NCBI GenBank assembly: GCA_035493555.1
Contig: DATJIC010000008.1
Coordinates: forward strand, 1-12,119
Source of the DNA: CAMLKC01 sp035493555
Lineage (GTDB): Bacteria > Patescibacteriota > Saccharimonadia > Saccharimonadales > Saccharimonadaceae
DNA length: 12,119 bases
Direction: 5' to 3'
Below the pieces are notes generated by a model that saw nothing but the letters and a program-made list of their open reading frames with translations, had not been told where the DNA came from and did not search any database. The position numbers and the translations under genes were made by a program. Each line of letters begins with the position of its first letter. Position 1 is the first letter of the stretch. Below, piece by piece: positions 5,484 through 12,119 of this stretch.

Positions 5484-7502
5484 TTACGCTAGTAATGTCT
5501 TTAGCTCGTCACCGGTTATTATTTTTGTCCCGTATGCCTGGGCTTTTTTGAGCTTGCTTTCACCCACTTTACCGCCCGCCACCAAATAGGTAGTATCCTT
5601 GGCCACCGCGGTCTGGAACGTACCGCCAAGCGCGCGGATCCTATCTGCCGCTTCTTCACGGCTCATTCCTTCAATCGTGCCCGTAATGACAATATTAACG
5701 CCAACCAGCTTGCCCTCTTTTTTTTCAAAATGAGGCCGTACGCCCAGCTCGTTAAATTTTTCAAGCAGCGCCTCATTATCGGGATCGGCAAACCAGGCCG
5801 CAATGCTCTCGGCAACAACTTCGCCCACGCCTTCGATAGCAAGCAGATCATCCATTGTCGCATAGTGCAGTTTGTCTATGGAGGTAAAGGCAGTAGCCAG
5901 ATCCACTGCTGTTTGCGCCCCCACATGCCTGATGCCAAGGCCATAAATAAATTTTTCGAGCAGCGGTTCTTTTTTTGCCTGGATCGCGGATAGCAATTTG
6001 TTCGCGGATATTTCAGCGAAGCGATCAAGTGTAAGAAGCTGCTCCTTCGTTAGCGCATAAATATCGGCGAGGTCCCGCACCAAACCGGCGTCCACAAGAG
6101 CTGTAACATTCTTTTCACCCAACGTGTCGATATCCAAAGCTCCCTTTGAGGCAAAGTGCTCCAGCGCACGCTTTAGAAGCAGAGGGCCGGTCACCCCTTT
6201 TACGCGATAGACCGCTTCGCCTTCGGGGCGGTCAAATTCAAGTTCCGGATATTGCAGTGCCAGCATCGACTCAAAATCAACGGCTTTTGCGTTTTTCGGA
6301 CGAAGTTCTGTTACAACACTTTTAACCTGCGGGATAATATCGCCGGCCTTAAAAATTATCACCGTATCACCAATCCGCACGTCAAGCCGTGCGATTTCAT
6401 CGGCATTATGCAGGCTTGCATGCTGGACAGTTGTTCCTGCCACAGCCACTGGGTCAAAAACCGCAACCGGAGTCGCGGCTCCCGTACGGCCAATACTGAT
6501 AACAATATCCTTTACGACAGTAGTCGCCTGCTCCGCCGCGTATTTGTAGGCAACCGCACCTCGGGGCTGTTTGCCTACCGTGCCCAGCTCGCGGTACTGC
6601 GCCCTATCGTTGACTTTTATAACCAGGCCGTCGGTGTTAAATGGCAGGTCGTCACGTTTTTTATCCCACATGTCGACAAAGCTCATGACATCACTAAGGC
6701 TGGTAAAAACACTTGCCTGCATATTACGGTTGAGGCCAAGGGCTGTTATCGCCTCGTAGGCAAACATATTAGTCGGAATTTGAGCGGGATCATCACGCAG
6801 CAGATCGTACGCCCTAAAGTGAAGCGGCCGAGCCGCGACAAGCTTTGGATCAAGCTGCCTGATAGTTCCTGCTGCAAGGTTGCGAGGATTGGCAAACGGC
6901 GGATCGCCCGCAGCTTTTCTTGCTTCGTTGAGCTTTAAAAAGTCTTTTTTAAGCATAACGATCTCGCCGCGTATTTCCGTCCGGCCACTCAAAAAATACT
7001 CAAAGCCTTTTTGTATTCTCAGCCGGAGCGGCACGTTTTTAATCGTACGGACATTTGCTGTTACATCCTCGCCAATAAAACTATCGCCGCGGGTAATGGC
7101 ACGCACAAAAATCCCGTCCTCGTAAATGAGCGCGCAGGCCAGGCCGTCCATTTTAATATCTGCAAAAAACTCGTGCTTTCGACCCGGCAGCAGTTTGTCC
7201 ATTCTGGTGACCCAAGCTTCAACTTCCGACCGGTCAAAAACGTCATTCAGACTCAGCATCCGGCTTGAGTGCTGTACCTTTTTAAAGCCGCCTAGAAGTT
7301 CGTTGCCAACCCGCTGGGTTAGGCTATCGGGCGTAATGAGTTCGGGGTGGTCGGCCTCGATTCTTTTTAGCTCGCCAAACAGGCTATCATACACCGCATC
7401 GTCGACGGTTGGGTTGTCCAGCACGTGATATTCGTAACTGTAGCGGGCAAGCAGCTCGCGAAGCTCTTTTACCCGTTCTTTAGGCTGGGGCTGCGTCGTC
7501 AT
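5484..7502 (-). CDS. ligA: NAD-dependent DNA ligase LigA lacking zinc-finger cysteines
   Basis: The replicative ligase, 672 residues against 671 for E. coli LigA. It seals nicks in three steps using NAD+. Domains in order: Ia with YxYHVLDNPTVDDAVYD (residues 23-39); adenylation domain with K117 in KMDG, EIRGE at 176-180, NPRNLAAGTIRQLD at 205-218, DGLVIK at 291-296 and AYKY at 318-321; OB fold with GRTGAATPVA at 338-347; zinc-finger position at about 410-445; helix-hairpin-helix at about 455-585; BRCT from about 597 to the end. Two oddities: none of the four zinc cysteines remains (the protein's only cysteine is C123, in the adenylation domain), and the usual ExK before the nucleophile is D115-I-K. 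The frame is uninterrupted. GGAG lies 8 bases before the ATG. The start overlaps the upstream membrane protein gene by 23 bases. Confidence 0.97.
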   Translation of the reverse strand: MTTQPQPKERVKELRELLARYSYEYHVLDNPTVDDAVYDSLFGELKRIEADHPELITPDSLTQRVGNELLGGFKKVQHSSRMLSLNDVFDRSEVEAWVTRMDKLLPGRKHEFFADIKMDGLACALIYEDGIFVRAITRGDSFIGEDVTANVRTIKNVPLRLRIQKGFEYFLSGRTEIRGEIVMLKKDFLKLNEARKAAGDPPFANPRNLAAGTIRQLDPKLVAARPLHFRAYDLLRDDPAQIPTNMFAYEAITALGLNRNMQASVFTSLSDVMSFVDMWDKKRDDLPFNTDGLVIKVNDRAQYRELGTVGKQPRGAVAYKYAAEQATTVVKDIVISIGRTGAATPVAVFDPVAVAGTTVQHASLHNADEIARLDVRIGDTVIIFKAGDIIPQVKSVVTELRPKNAKAVDFESMLALQYPELEFDRPEGEAVYRVKGVTGPLLLKRALEHFASKGALDIDTLGEKNVTALVDAGLVRDLADIYALTKEQLLTLDRFAEISANKLLSAIQAKKEPLLEKFIYGLGIRHVGAQTAVDLATAFTSIDKLHYATMDDLLAIEGVGEVVAESIAAWFADPDNEALLEKFNELGVRPHFEKKEGKLVGVNIVITGTIEGMSREEAADRIRALGGTFQTAVAKDTTYLVAGGKVGESKLKKAQAYGTKIITGDELKTLLA

Positions 7503-8586
7503 CGATAATTCTCCGGTATAACAAATAAATGTAGCTTGCCGCCCACACTACCGTTACCGTTCCAAGTACCAGCAGTGCAACGGGTACGATCGGCAGCCAG
7601 TTGATGGCGGGGATAAGCCCCTTCAGCCACGTATCAAACAGAATAATAGGCATCATAACGATTGCCCAGACAAGAGCGACTGTAAACAAAAGCCACAAAA
7701 GGCGTAACAAAATACGAAGGCGCCGCCCTACTACTAGATCACCCGCCGCGCGTATGGCCTGCATGGGATACTGGCCCGGAAGAGTCACAACAATGAGCGC
7801 AATAAGCGTGCTCGTTATCCAATAGAGCGAGAGGGTAATGAGCGAAAGTGCCGCCATTGAAAAAATCATGGACTCCACACCGCCGTCTAGAATACCAAAC
7901 GGCATTAAGGCGACAAACCCAAGCACGGCAATAACTACCGGCAGCAATTGAACGAGCAATAAACTTCCTACCATAAATGTTGGCAGTACCGGAGCGCCGG
8001 CGTTATACAGGCCATCGCGCAGCCGCGGCTTTTTGCCAGCCAGCATCGCCCTGAGCAGCCACACCGTCGTAAGCCACGTAAAGAACACGACAATAACGGC
8101 GTAGATTTGCTGCGCCTCGGTAAGCGTCATATTCAGTTCGCCTGTTGCGCCCGATACGAGCAAAAGCCCTGCCTTACCTAACTCGCCCCAGTTACCCTTA
8201 AAGACCTCGCCGCTCGTTTGACGGAGCGTCGTGCTGAGTTCGGTGTACGTATCCTGCGAGGCCAACCCTACCAACGCGACCGTCAAAATGCCGTATACAA
8301 CAATAAGACCGCAAAATGGCCGTCTATGCTGCCACAGCATTTTTCGCACCTGGTTAGTGAACGACCAGTATCCCGGCAATGTAATCGACCGTACGTAGTC
8401 GCGTTTTCTTGTTCGTCGAAAGCTTCGGTGCGGACGTCTGTTTAAAAGGTCACGGGTGCCGTTTTTCACGACGGCAATTGTTTTACGGACACTGCGCCCC
8501 TGGCTGGTTTTTGGCGTATTTTGCCGGGCAGTTTGCTTTTTGGGTAGAGACTTTGATTTTTTCGCTGGCATGTCCGGAATATCCAT
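7480..8586 (-). CDS. Polytopic membrane protein with a strongly basic N-terminal tail
   Basis: I do not recognise a named family. The first 90 of 368 residues are polar and very basic (25 Lys/Arg against 4 acidic residues), with clusters such as RRPHRSFRRTRKR at 50-62, and precede the first membrane segment at about 91-108. A ~50-residue, probably exposed loop follows, then about five further hydrophobic segments, including long ones around 160-180, 200-235 and 240-275, a basic loop (RAAGDLVVGRRLRILLRLL) and a final pair near the C-terminus. The general look recalls multi-TM proteins next to HtpX/LemA in related genomes, but no catalytic motif is visible. The ATG shares one base with the htpX stop (TAATG), so it is probably translationally coupled to the protease. 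A second in-frame ATG at codon 6 is possible. The tail may bind nucleic acid or acidic lipids (inference). Confidence 0.8.
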   Translation of the reverse strand: MDIPDMPAKKSKSLPKKQTARQNTPKTSQGRSVRKTIAVVKNGTRDLLNRRPHRSFRRTRKRDYVRSITLPGYWSFTNQVRKMLWQHRRPFCGLIVVYGILTVALVGLASQDTYTELSTTLRQTSGEVFKGNWGELGKAGLLLVSGATGELNMTLTEAQQIYAVIVVFFTWLTTVWLLRAMLAGKKPRLRDGLYNAGAPVLPTFMVGSLLLVQLLPVVIAVLGFVALMPFGILDGGVESMIFSMAALSLITLSLYWITSTLIALIVVTLPGQYPMQAIRAAGDLVVGRRLRILLRLLWLLFTVALVWAIVMMPIILFDTWLKGLIPAINWLPIVPVALLVLGTVTVVWAASYIYLLYRRIIDDDAAPA

Positions 8587-9467
8587 TAAAATTTATTAGC
8601 GTTGTTTCTCAGGCGTGCGATCCGTTCTTCGAGCGGCGGGTGCGTACTGAACAGCTTACTAAGGCCACCCGACTTTAGCGGATTGCTGAAAAACAAATGG
8701 GCGGAGGCGGTATTTTGGCGTTTCATAGGACGGCCGAACTGCTCGAGTTTTTCAAGTGCGCTCGCTAGGCCCTCGGTATCACGAGTCGCCATAACCCCAC
8801 TGGCATCGGCAAGATATTCGCGCTGTCGGCTAATAGCCATCTGTATCATGGCTGCAATAATGGGTGCCAGAATGATAAGTACGATACCCACCACCATGAC
8901 AATAGGATTGCTGTTACTGTCGCGCCGGTCGTCACCCCCAAAGAACATCATGCGAAACGCGATGTCCGAAAGCAAGGCAATGGCACTTACCAGGCCAAAC
9001 GCAATCATACTCACACGGATATCATAATTGCGGACGTGGCTGATCTCGTGCGCCATCACCGCCTCAAGCTCGCGGTCGTTCATAATATCCAGGATTCCCG
9101 AAGTTGCCGCGACAACTGCATGGCTCGGGTCACGGCCGGTGGCAAATGCGTTAGGTGCAGGGTCATCAATGATATACACTTTTGGCATTGGCATACCCGT
9201 GGCGATTGTAAGGTTCTCAACGATACGGTAGAGGCGAGGGTTATCCTTTTTTTGGATTTCGGCAGCCCCATTTACGGCAAGAGCGAGCTTGCTTGCGGCA
9301 AAGTACTGAATAAGCGCGTAAATGGCGGCAACGCCAATTACCCAATAGGCGATCGAGCGGTCACCGTTAACGTAACTAACAGCCCAGCCTACGGCTCCAA
9401 TAAGCCCAACAAACACGGCCATAATAATGACCGTGTTACGTTTGTTGGCTGCAATTGCACTATACAT
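8586..9467 (-). CDS. htpX: Zinc metalloprotease HtpX
   Basis: A 293-residue M48-family membrane protease that degrades misfolded membrane proteins. Two N-terminal transmembrane segments (about 12-32 and 40-57) are followed by the peptidase domain with the zinc motif HEISH (H140, E141, H144; H140 and H144 bind zinc, E141 is catalytic). A second hydrophobic pair lies at about 155-175 and 189-210, and the third zinc ligand E217 is in REYLADASGV. The C-terminal STHPPLEERIARL is also typical of the family, as is PAPNAFATGRDPSHAVVAATSGI at 103-125. Length is normal. It follows lemA by 18 bases and overlaps the next gene by one base. No ribosome site is visible before its ATG, so it probably depends on coupling to lemA. 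All catalytic residues are present, so it should be active. Confidence 0.97.
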   Translation of the reverse strand: MYSAIAANKRNTVIIMAVFVGLIGAVGWAVSYVNGDRSIAYWVIGVAAIYALIQYFAASKLALAVNGAAEIQKKDNPRLYRIVENLTIATGMPMPKVYIIDDPAPNAFATGRDPSHAVVAATSGILDIMNDRELEAVMAHEISHVRNYDIRVSMIAFGLVSAIALLSDIAFRMMFFGGDDRRDSNSNPIVMVVGIVLIILAPIIAAMIQMAISRQREYLADASGVMATRDTEGLASALEKLEQFGRPMKRQNTASAHLFFSNPLKSGGLSKLFSTHPPLEERIARLRNNANKF

Positions 9468-9485
9468 TAGTACGCGGCGGCCAGG

Positions 9486-10043
9486 TTAAAACTTAACTTC
9501 TACAGGTTCGCTGGCTTTAGCCATGTCTTCGACTTCAAAGAATTCGCGTGACTTAAAACCAAGCATACCGGCAAAAATGTTGTTTGGGAAAATCTGAATT
9601 TTCGTATTGAGGTCGCGAACACCGCCGTTATAAAAACGACGCGCTGCCTGGATTTTATCCTCGGTGTCAACAAGTTCTTGCTGCAGTTGCAAAAAGTTCT
9701 GATTGGCTTTTAGGTCAGGGTACGCTTCGGCAACGGCGAACAGGCTTTTAAGCGCACCCTCGAACTGGTTCTCTGCGGCCGCGGTTTCTTTTACACCCTT
9801 CGCGTTGAGCGCGTTAGCGCGGGCTTCGGTTACCTTTTCAAAAACGCCCGATTCGTGTGCGGCATACCCCTTAACGCTATTAACAAGGTTAGGAATGAGG
9901 TCGAGCCGGCGTTTTAGCTGGACCGTTATATCACTCCAGGCTTCATCAACACGCACCTTCAACGTTACAAGGCCGTTATATGTCATCCATAGGAAAAGCG
10001 CCAAAAGTACGACGATTCCTACTATCACCCAGACTGCGATCAT
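9486..10043 (-). CDS. lemA: LemA family membrane-anchored protein
   Basis: A 185-residue LemA protein. One N-terminal transmembrane helix (about residues 4-20, ahead of NGLVTLKVRVDEAWSDI) anchors an alpha-helical domain expected outside the membrane. Family signatures are clear: VDEAWSDITVQLKRRLDLIPNLVNSVKGYAAHE at 32-64 and RRFYNGGVRDLNTKIQIFPNNIFA at 134-157, ending in the REFFEVED motif. The molecular function of LemA is poorly defined, but it commonly neighbours htpX, as here, and a role in membrane quality control or as an adaptor has been suggested. It is the first gene of a minus-strand run reaching to the DUF1653 gene, and has its own TATAAT promoter about 45 bases upstream plus AAGGGG roughly 12 bases before the ATG, a slightly long spacing. 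Confidence 0.96.
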   Translation of the reverse strand: MIAVWVIVGIVVLLALFLWMTYNGLVTLKVRVDEAWSDITVQLKRRLDLIPNLVNSVKGYAAHESGVFEKVTEARANALNAKGVKETAAAENQFEGALKSLFAVAEAYPDLKANQNFLQLQQELVDTEDKIQAARRFYNGGVRDLNTKIQIFPNNIFAGMLGFKSREFFEVEDMAKASEPVEVKF

Positions 10044-10086
10044 TTTTCTGATATTCCCCTTAAATTAGATTACTTACTGTAGGTTC

Positions 10087-10095
10087 ATTATACCA
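10087..10095 (-). promoter_or_regulatory. Promoter of the lemA-htpX-ligA unit
   Basis: Minus-strand TGG-TATAAT is a consensus extended -10 box (hexamer at plus 10087-10092). No good -35 is seen 15-18 bases further upstream. The predicted start near 10080 leaves a leader of about 37 bases that includes AAGGGG (10057-10062) ahead of the lemA ATG, so this mRNA, unlike others here, is leadered. Confidence 0.7.
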
Positions 10096-10112
10096 TTTTT
10101 AGCAAAAAACCT

Positions 10113-10871
10113 CTACCTATCACGGCCTTCCGCGAGGGACTCAAGCAGGAGCATGAATTCGCTTTGCGATTCGATCCGCTCCTTAGCTTGGGTTATGCCT
10201 TTGCCCACTTTTATCGAGTAGGCTGCGGGCGGCAACTGTTTAAAAAGAGCTTCGTCGGTTTCGTCGTCACCGGCACCTAAAATAAAGTCCCATTTTTTTG
10301 CGCCAAGCCAAAACTTTGCCGCTTCGCCTTTATCTATACCCTCCGGTATTACCTCGACCACCTTTTTACCGTTCAGAACCGTCAGCTTAAGCTGAGTAGC
10401 AAGCGGTTCCAAATCGCGTAGAAGCAAACGAATCATATCAGGGGTATCTTTTGCGGTTACCTTTCTGTAGTGGAGGGCAAGACCCGCGTATTTTTCCTCG
10501 ATGAACGAACCTTGTAGAGAACGCTCGTAACCCTGCATGACTTCCTTAATAGCTTGTTTCCAGCCTGTTGAAACGGGGCGGACAAACTCCCAGGTCGACC
10601 GTAGCTCACGGCGCCACAATCCATGTTCCGCCGCAAACGCTAACGGCAAGTCGCCAAGCCACTGCTCTAACGTTTCGCGGGGCCGTCCACTTACAACCAC
10701 ACAGGTAGTACGCTCATCGTTCGCCAGCCGCTTAAGAAGCTGGCACGTTTTTTCACTTGGTGCAGCCTGTTCGGGCAGAGGCATAATAGGTGCCAGCACA
10801 CCGTCGTAGTCGAGTAAGAGCAATCTCTCTGCAGCCTGACGATATGCTTCAATAATTTCGTTTTTGTCCAT
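10113..10871 (-). CDS. otsB: Trehalose-6-phosphate phosphatase
   Basis: A 252-residue HAD-superfamily phosphatase that dephosphorylates trehalose 6-phosphate to trehalose. HAD motif I is LLDYDGVL with nucleophile D21 and acid/base D23; motif II is S61 in VVSGRP; motif III lysine is K181 in IDKGEA; motif IV is GDDETDE at 201-207. The cap region contains AAEHGLWRRE (80-89) and YAGLALHYRK (128-137), both typical of OtsB substrate binding. Length is normal for the single-domain bacterial enzyme. It is divergent from otsA, with only 35 bases between start codons. TATACT (plus-strand 10879-10884) lies 7 bases before its ATG, so its mRNA is probably leaderless. No terminator hairpin is seen after its TAG, and the lemA promoter starts about 20 bases on. 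Confidence 0.95.
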   Translation of the reverse strand: MDKNEIIEAYRQAAERLLLLDYDGVLAPIMPLPEQAAPSEKTCQLLKRLANDERTTCVVVSGRPRETLEQWLGDLPLAFAAEHGLWRRELRSTWEFVRPVSTGWKQAIKEVMQGYERSLQGSFIEEKYAGLALHYRKVTAKDTPDMIRLLLRDLEPLATQLKLTVLNGKKVVEVIPEGIDKGEAAKFWLGAKKWDFILGAGDDETDEALFKQLPPAAYSIKVGKGITQAKERIESQSEFMLLLESLAEGRDR

Positions 10872-10906
10872 CGATTTTAGTATAAATCATGCTACAGTAG
10901 ATGCAC
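10872..10906. promoter_or_regulatory. Divergent otsB/otsA promoter region
   Basis: Two opposing -10 boxes fit in 35 bases. For otsB, minus-strand TATACT at plus 10879-10884 ends 7 bases before its ATG. For otsA, the extended -10 TGC-TACAGT (10890-10898) ends 8 bases before the ATG at 10907. The hexamers are only 8 bases apart, so two polymerases could not occupy them together. Neither has a good -35 or a Shine-Dalgarno site. Promoter positions are inferred from sequence alone. Confidence 0.6.
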
Positions 10907-12119
10907 ATGGCCCGCCGACTCATTATTGTGTCAAATCGCCTTCCCCTGAGCGTTCACGACGAACGCGGCAAGCTTTCATTATCACGCAGCAACGGCGGCC
11001 TCGCCACGGCGCTCGCCTCGCTTTTTGATGAAGCCAGTTCTGTCTGGGTTGGCTGGACAAGCGCTAGGCGGCGTTTAAGCAAGGAGGAGTTAGCAGCCCT
11101 CGATATGCCACCTTATATCAAACCGATCAATCTTTCCGCCAGCGAAGTCACCTCGTATTACGATACGGTCGCCAACGGTATTTTATGGCCGCTTGCCCAC
11201 GGTATCGAGCCAACAGCAGACACCTCGGCGGCAGTCAATAACGACGTCCAAAAGGTAATGCAGCTTTTTGCCGATGCTATTGAATCGATCATTACACCAG
11301 ACGACCTCATTTGGATCCACGATTATCATCTTTTTCTGCTTCCCCAGGAGCTGCGCCGGCGGGGAATTCGTAATAAAATCGGGTTTTTTCTTCATACTCC
11401 CTTTTTTCCTCACGCCGTACTTTCCGAAATTCCTTCTTTCAATGACATCATGTCGAGTCTTCTGGCGGCTGACGTTATTGGCCTGCAGGGAGAGCGTGAC
11501 GTACGGCGCTTTCAAGATGCGCTGGATGCACAAAAGATACTCCTCCCGACCAAAACAATCGTCCGTGCATTCCCTATTGGGATTGATTTTGCCAGTTTCG
11601 ACTCGCTTAATGATTCCCAAGAGGTCAAAGACCATGTCCGCGATATCCGGCGCCAATTCCAAGATCAAACAATTATATTCTCTCTTTCCAGGCTCGATTA
11701 CACAAAAGGGATTATTACCCAGCTCGAAGCGTTCGAGCTCTTTTTGTCACGACAACAAAACCCAAAAAATATTGTTTATCGGTTAAATGTCGCGCCATCG
11801 CGCGAGGCCGTACCCGAATACGAGGAGCTAAAAGAAGAAATTGCTAAAAAGGTCGCCGCGATCAATGCCCGTTTTGCCACTACAGCCTGGCAGCCGGTTG
11901 TATACACCTACGAAAACATCGGCCTTCACGAGATGTGCGCCTGGTACCAGGTAGCGGGTGTTCACCTCAATACCCCTGTAGCCGACGGTATGAATCTTAT
12001 CGCAAAAGAATATATCGCCGCAAGACGCCCTGCCGGTACGCTCGTTATCAGTAGCACAATGGGCGCGGCTCAACAGCTGCCAGAAGCGCTTATTGTTCCA
12101 CCCGCAGATATCGCCGCCA
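10907..12119 (+). CDS. otsA: Trehalose-6-phosphate synthase, 3'-truncated by window end
   Basis: The reading frame is open from the ATG to the window edge (404 codons), so the C-terminus is missing. It is a GT20 glycosyltransferase joining a nucleotide-activated glucose, usually UDP-glucose, to glucose 6-phosphate. Visible motifs: SNRLP at 9-13, the glycine loop NGGLATAL at 29-36, WVGW, GILWPLAHG, WIHDYHLFLLPQ at 136-147, IGFFLHTPFFPH, SRLDYTKG at 261-268 with R262 and K267 (the same numbering as E. coli OtsA donor-phosphate residues), NVAPSRE, and ADGMNLIAKE at 359-368. The last usually reads RDGMNL, so an arginine is replaced by alanine. An in-frame ATG at 10901 also exists; 10907 is preferred because it lies 8 bases from the -10 box, consistent with a leaderless mRNA. 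Its partner otsB is divergent. Confidence 0.95.
   Translation, partial: MARRLIIVSNRLPLSVHDERGKLSLSRSNGGLATALASLFDEASSVWVGWTSARRRLSKEELAALDMPPYIKPINLSASEVTSYYDTVANGILWPLAHGIEPTADTSAAVNNDVQKVMQLFADAIESIITPDDLIWIHDYHLFLLPQELRRRGIRNKIGFFLHTPFFPHAVLSEIPSFNDIMSSLLAADVIGLQGERDVRRFQDALDAQKILLPTKTIVRAFPIGIDFASFDSLNDSQEVKDHVRDIRRQFQDQTIIFSLSRLDYTKGIITQLEAFELFLSRQQNPKNIVYRLNVAPSREAVPEYEELKEEIAKKVAAINARFATTAWQPVVYTYENIGLHEMCAWYQVAGVHLNTPVADGMNLIAKEYIAARRPAGTLVISSTMGAAQQLPEALIVPPADIAA

Noticed and set aside
6252..6938. A long open frame on the plus strand (228 codons) opposite ligA
   Set aside because: It lies wholly antisense to well-conserved LigA motifs, and its product (rich in Cys, Asn and Arg) shows no recognisable domain. 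It is a shadow of the ligase codons.
10081..10112. Inverted repeat AGGTT...AACCT flanking the lemA -10 box, as a possible operator
   Set aside because: Only five base pairs in an A/T-rich stretch; too short to support a binding site without comparative data.
11183..11668. Open frames of 161 codons (minus) and 172 codons (plus, 11268-11786) within the otsA region
   Set aside because: The plus frame starting at 10907 carries all the OtsA motifs across the same bases; the others are out-of-frame shadows.
1..12119. Recoded UGA (glycine), as in Gracilibacteria/Absconditabacteria
   Set aside because: TGA ends the ABC ATPase and NUDIX proteins at natural family lengths, with the next gene starting across or just before each TGA. 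Stop usage is TAA 8, TAG 4, TGA 2, compatible with the standard bacterial code.
1..12119. CRISPR array, tRNA, rRNA, insertion sequence, phage or defence island
   Set aside because: No spaced direct repeats, cloverleaf arms, transposase or integrase motifs, or terminal inverted repeats were seen. The nuclease-like protein alone is not enough to call a defence system.

Overview
The window most likely comes from a member of the Patescibacteria (Candidate Phyla Radiation), probably Candidatus Saccharibacteria. That is an inference from gene content and style: tightly packed genes joined by 1-17 base overlaps, a small glycine-rich RRM protein, a LemA-HtpX pair, a PGPGW membrane protein and several lineage-style membrane proteins. 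No marker gene in the window settles the taxonomy. TAA, TAG and TGA all act as stops, so the code looks standard. There are 14 complete genes plus one gene cut by the right edge. I see no rRNA, tRNA, CRISPR array, insertion sequence or phage gene.

Layout. Bases 1-533 hold an RRM RNA-binding protein on the plus strand, ending in a strong hairpin terminator. Genes from 534 to 10871 are all on the minus strand. In transcription order they are: otsB (trehalose-6-phosphate phosphatase); lemA, htpX, a basic-tailed membrane protein, ligA, a NUDIX hydrolase and a DUF1653 protein, closely spaced as one unit behind a TATAAT promoter near 10090; an unrecognised 361-residue protein with its own promoter near 4809-4836; and a 7-TM protein, ABC ATPase, ABC permease, PGPGW protein and ITPase-like pyrophosphatase, starting from a promoter at 3697-3702 and converging on the 504-533 terminator. 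On the plus strand from 10907, otsA (trehalose-6-phosphate synthase) diverges from otsB and runs off the end.

How the genes fit together. otsA and otsB form the two-step trehalose pathway and share a 35-base divergent control region. LemA and the HtpX protease are a known membrane pairing. LigA seals DNA nicks, while the NUDIX and ITPase-like proteins probably hydrolyse aberrant or surplus nucleotides. The 7-TM protein overlaps an ABC exporter and probably works with it.

Most worth a second look: LigA lacks all four zinc-finger cysteines while its other motifs are intact; the 361-residue protein carries a credible PD-(D/E)XK nuclease signature; the ITPase-like protein lacks the family's SHR motif; and several genes have an extended -10 box placed 7-8 bases before the start codon, implying leaderless mRNAs. 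I found no recognisable defence island or other clearly new multi-gene system.
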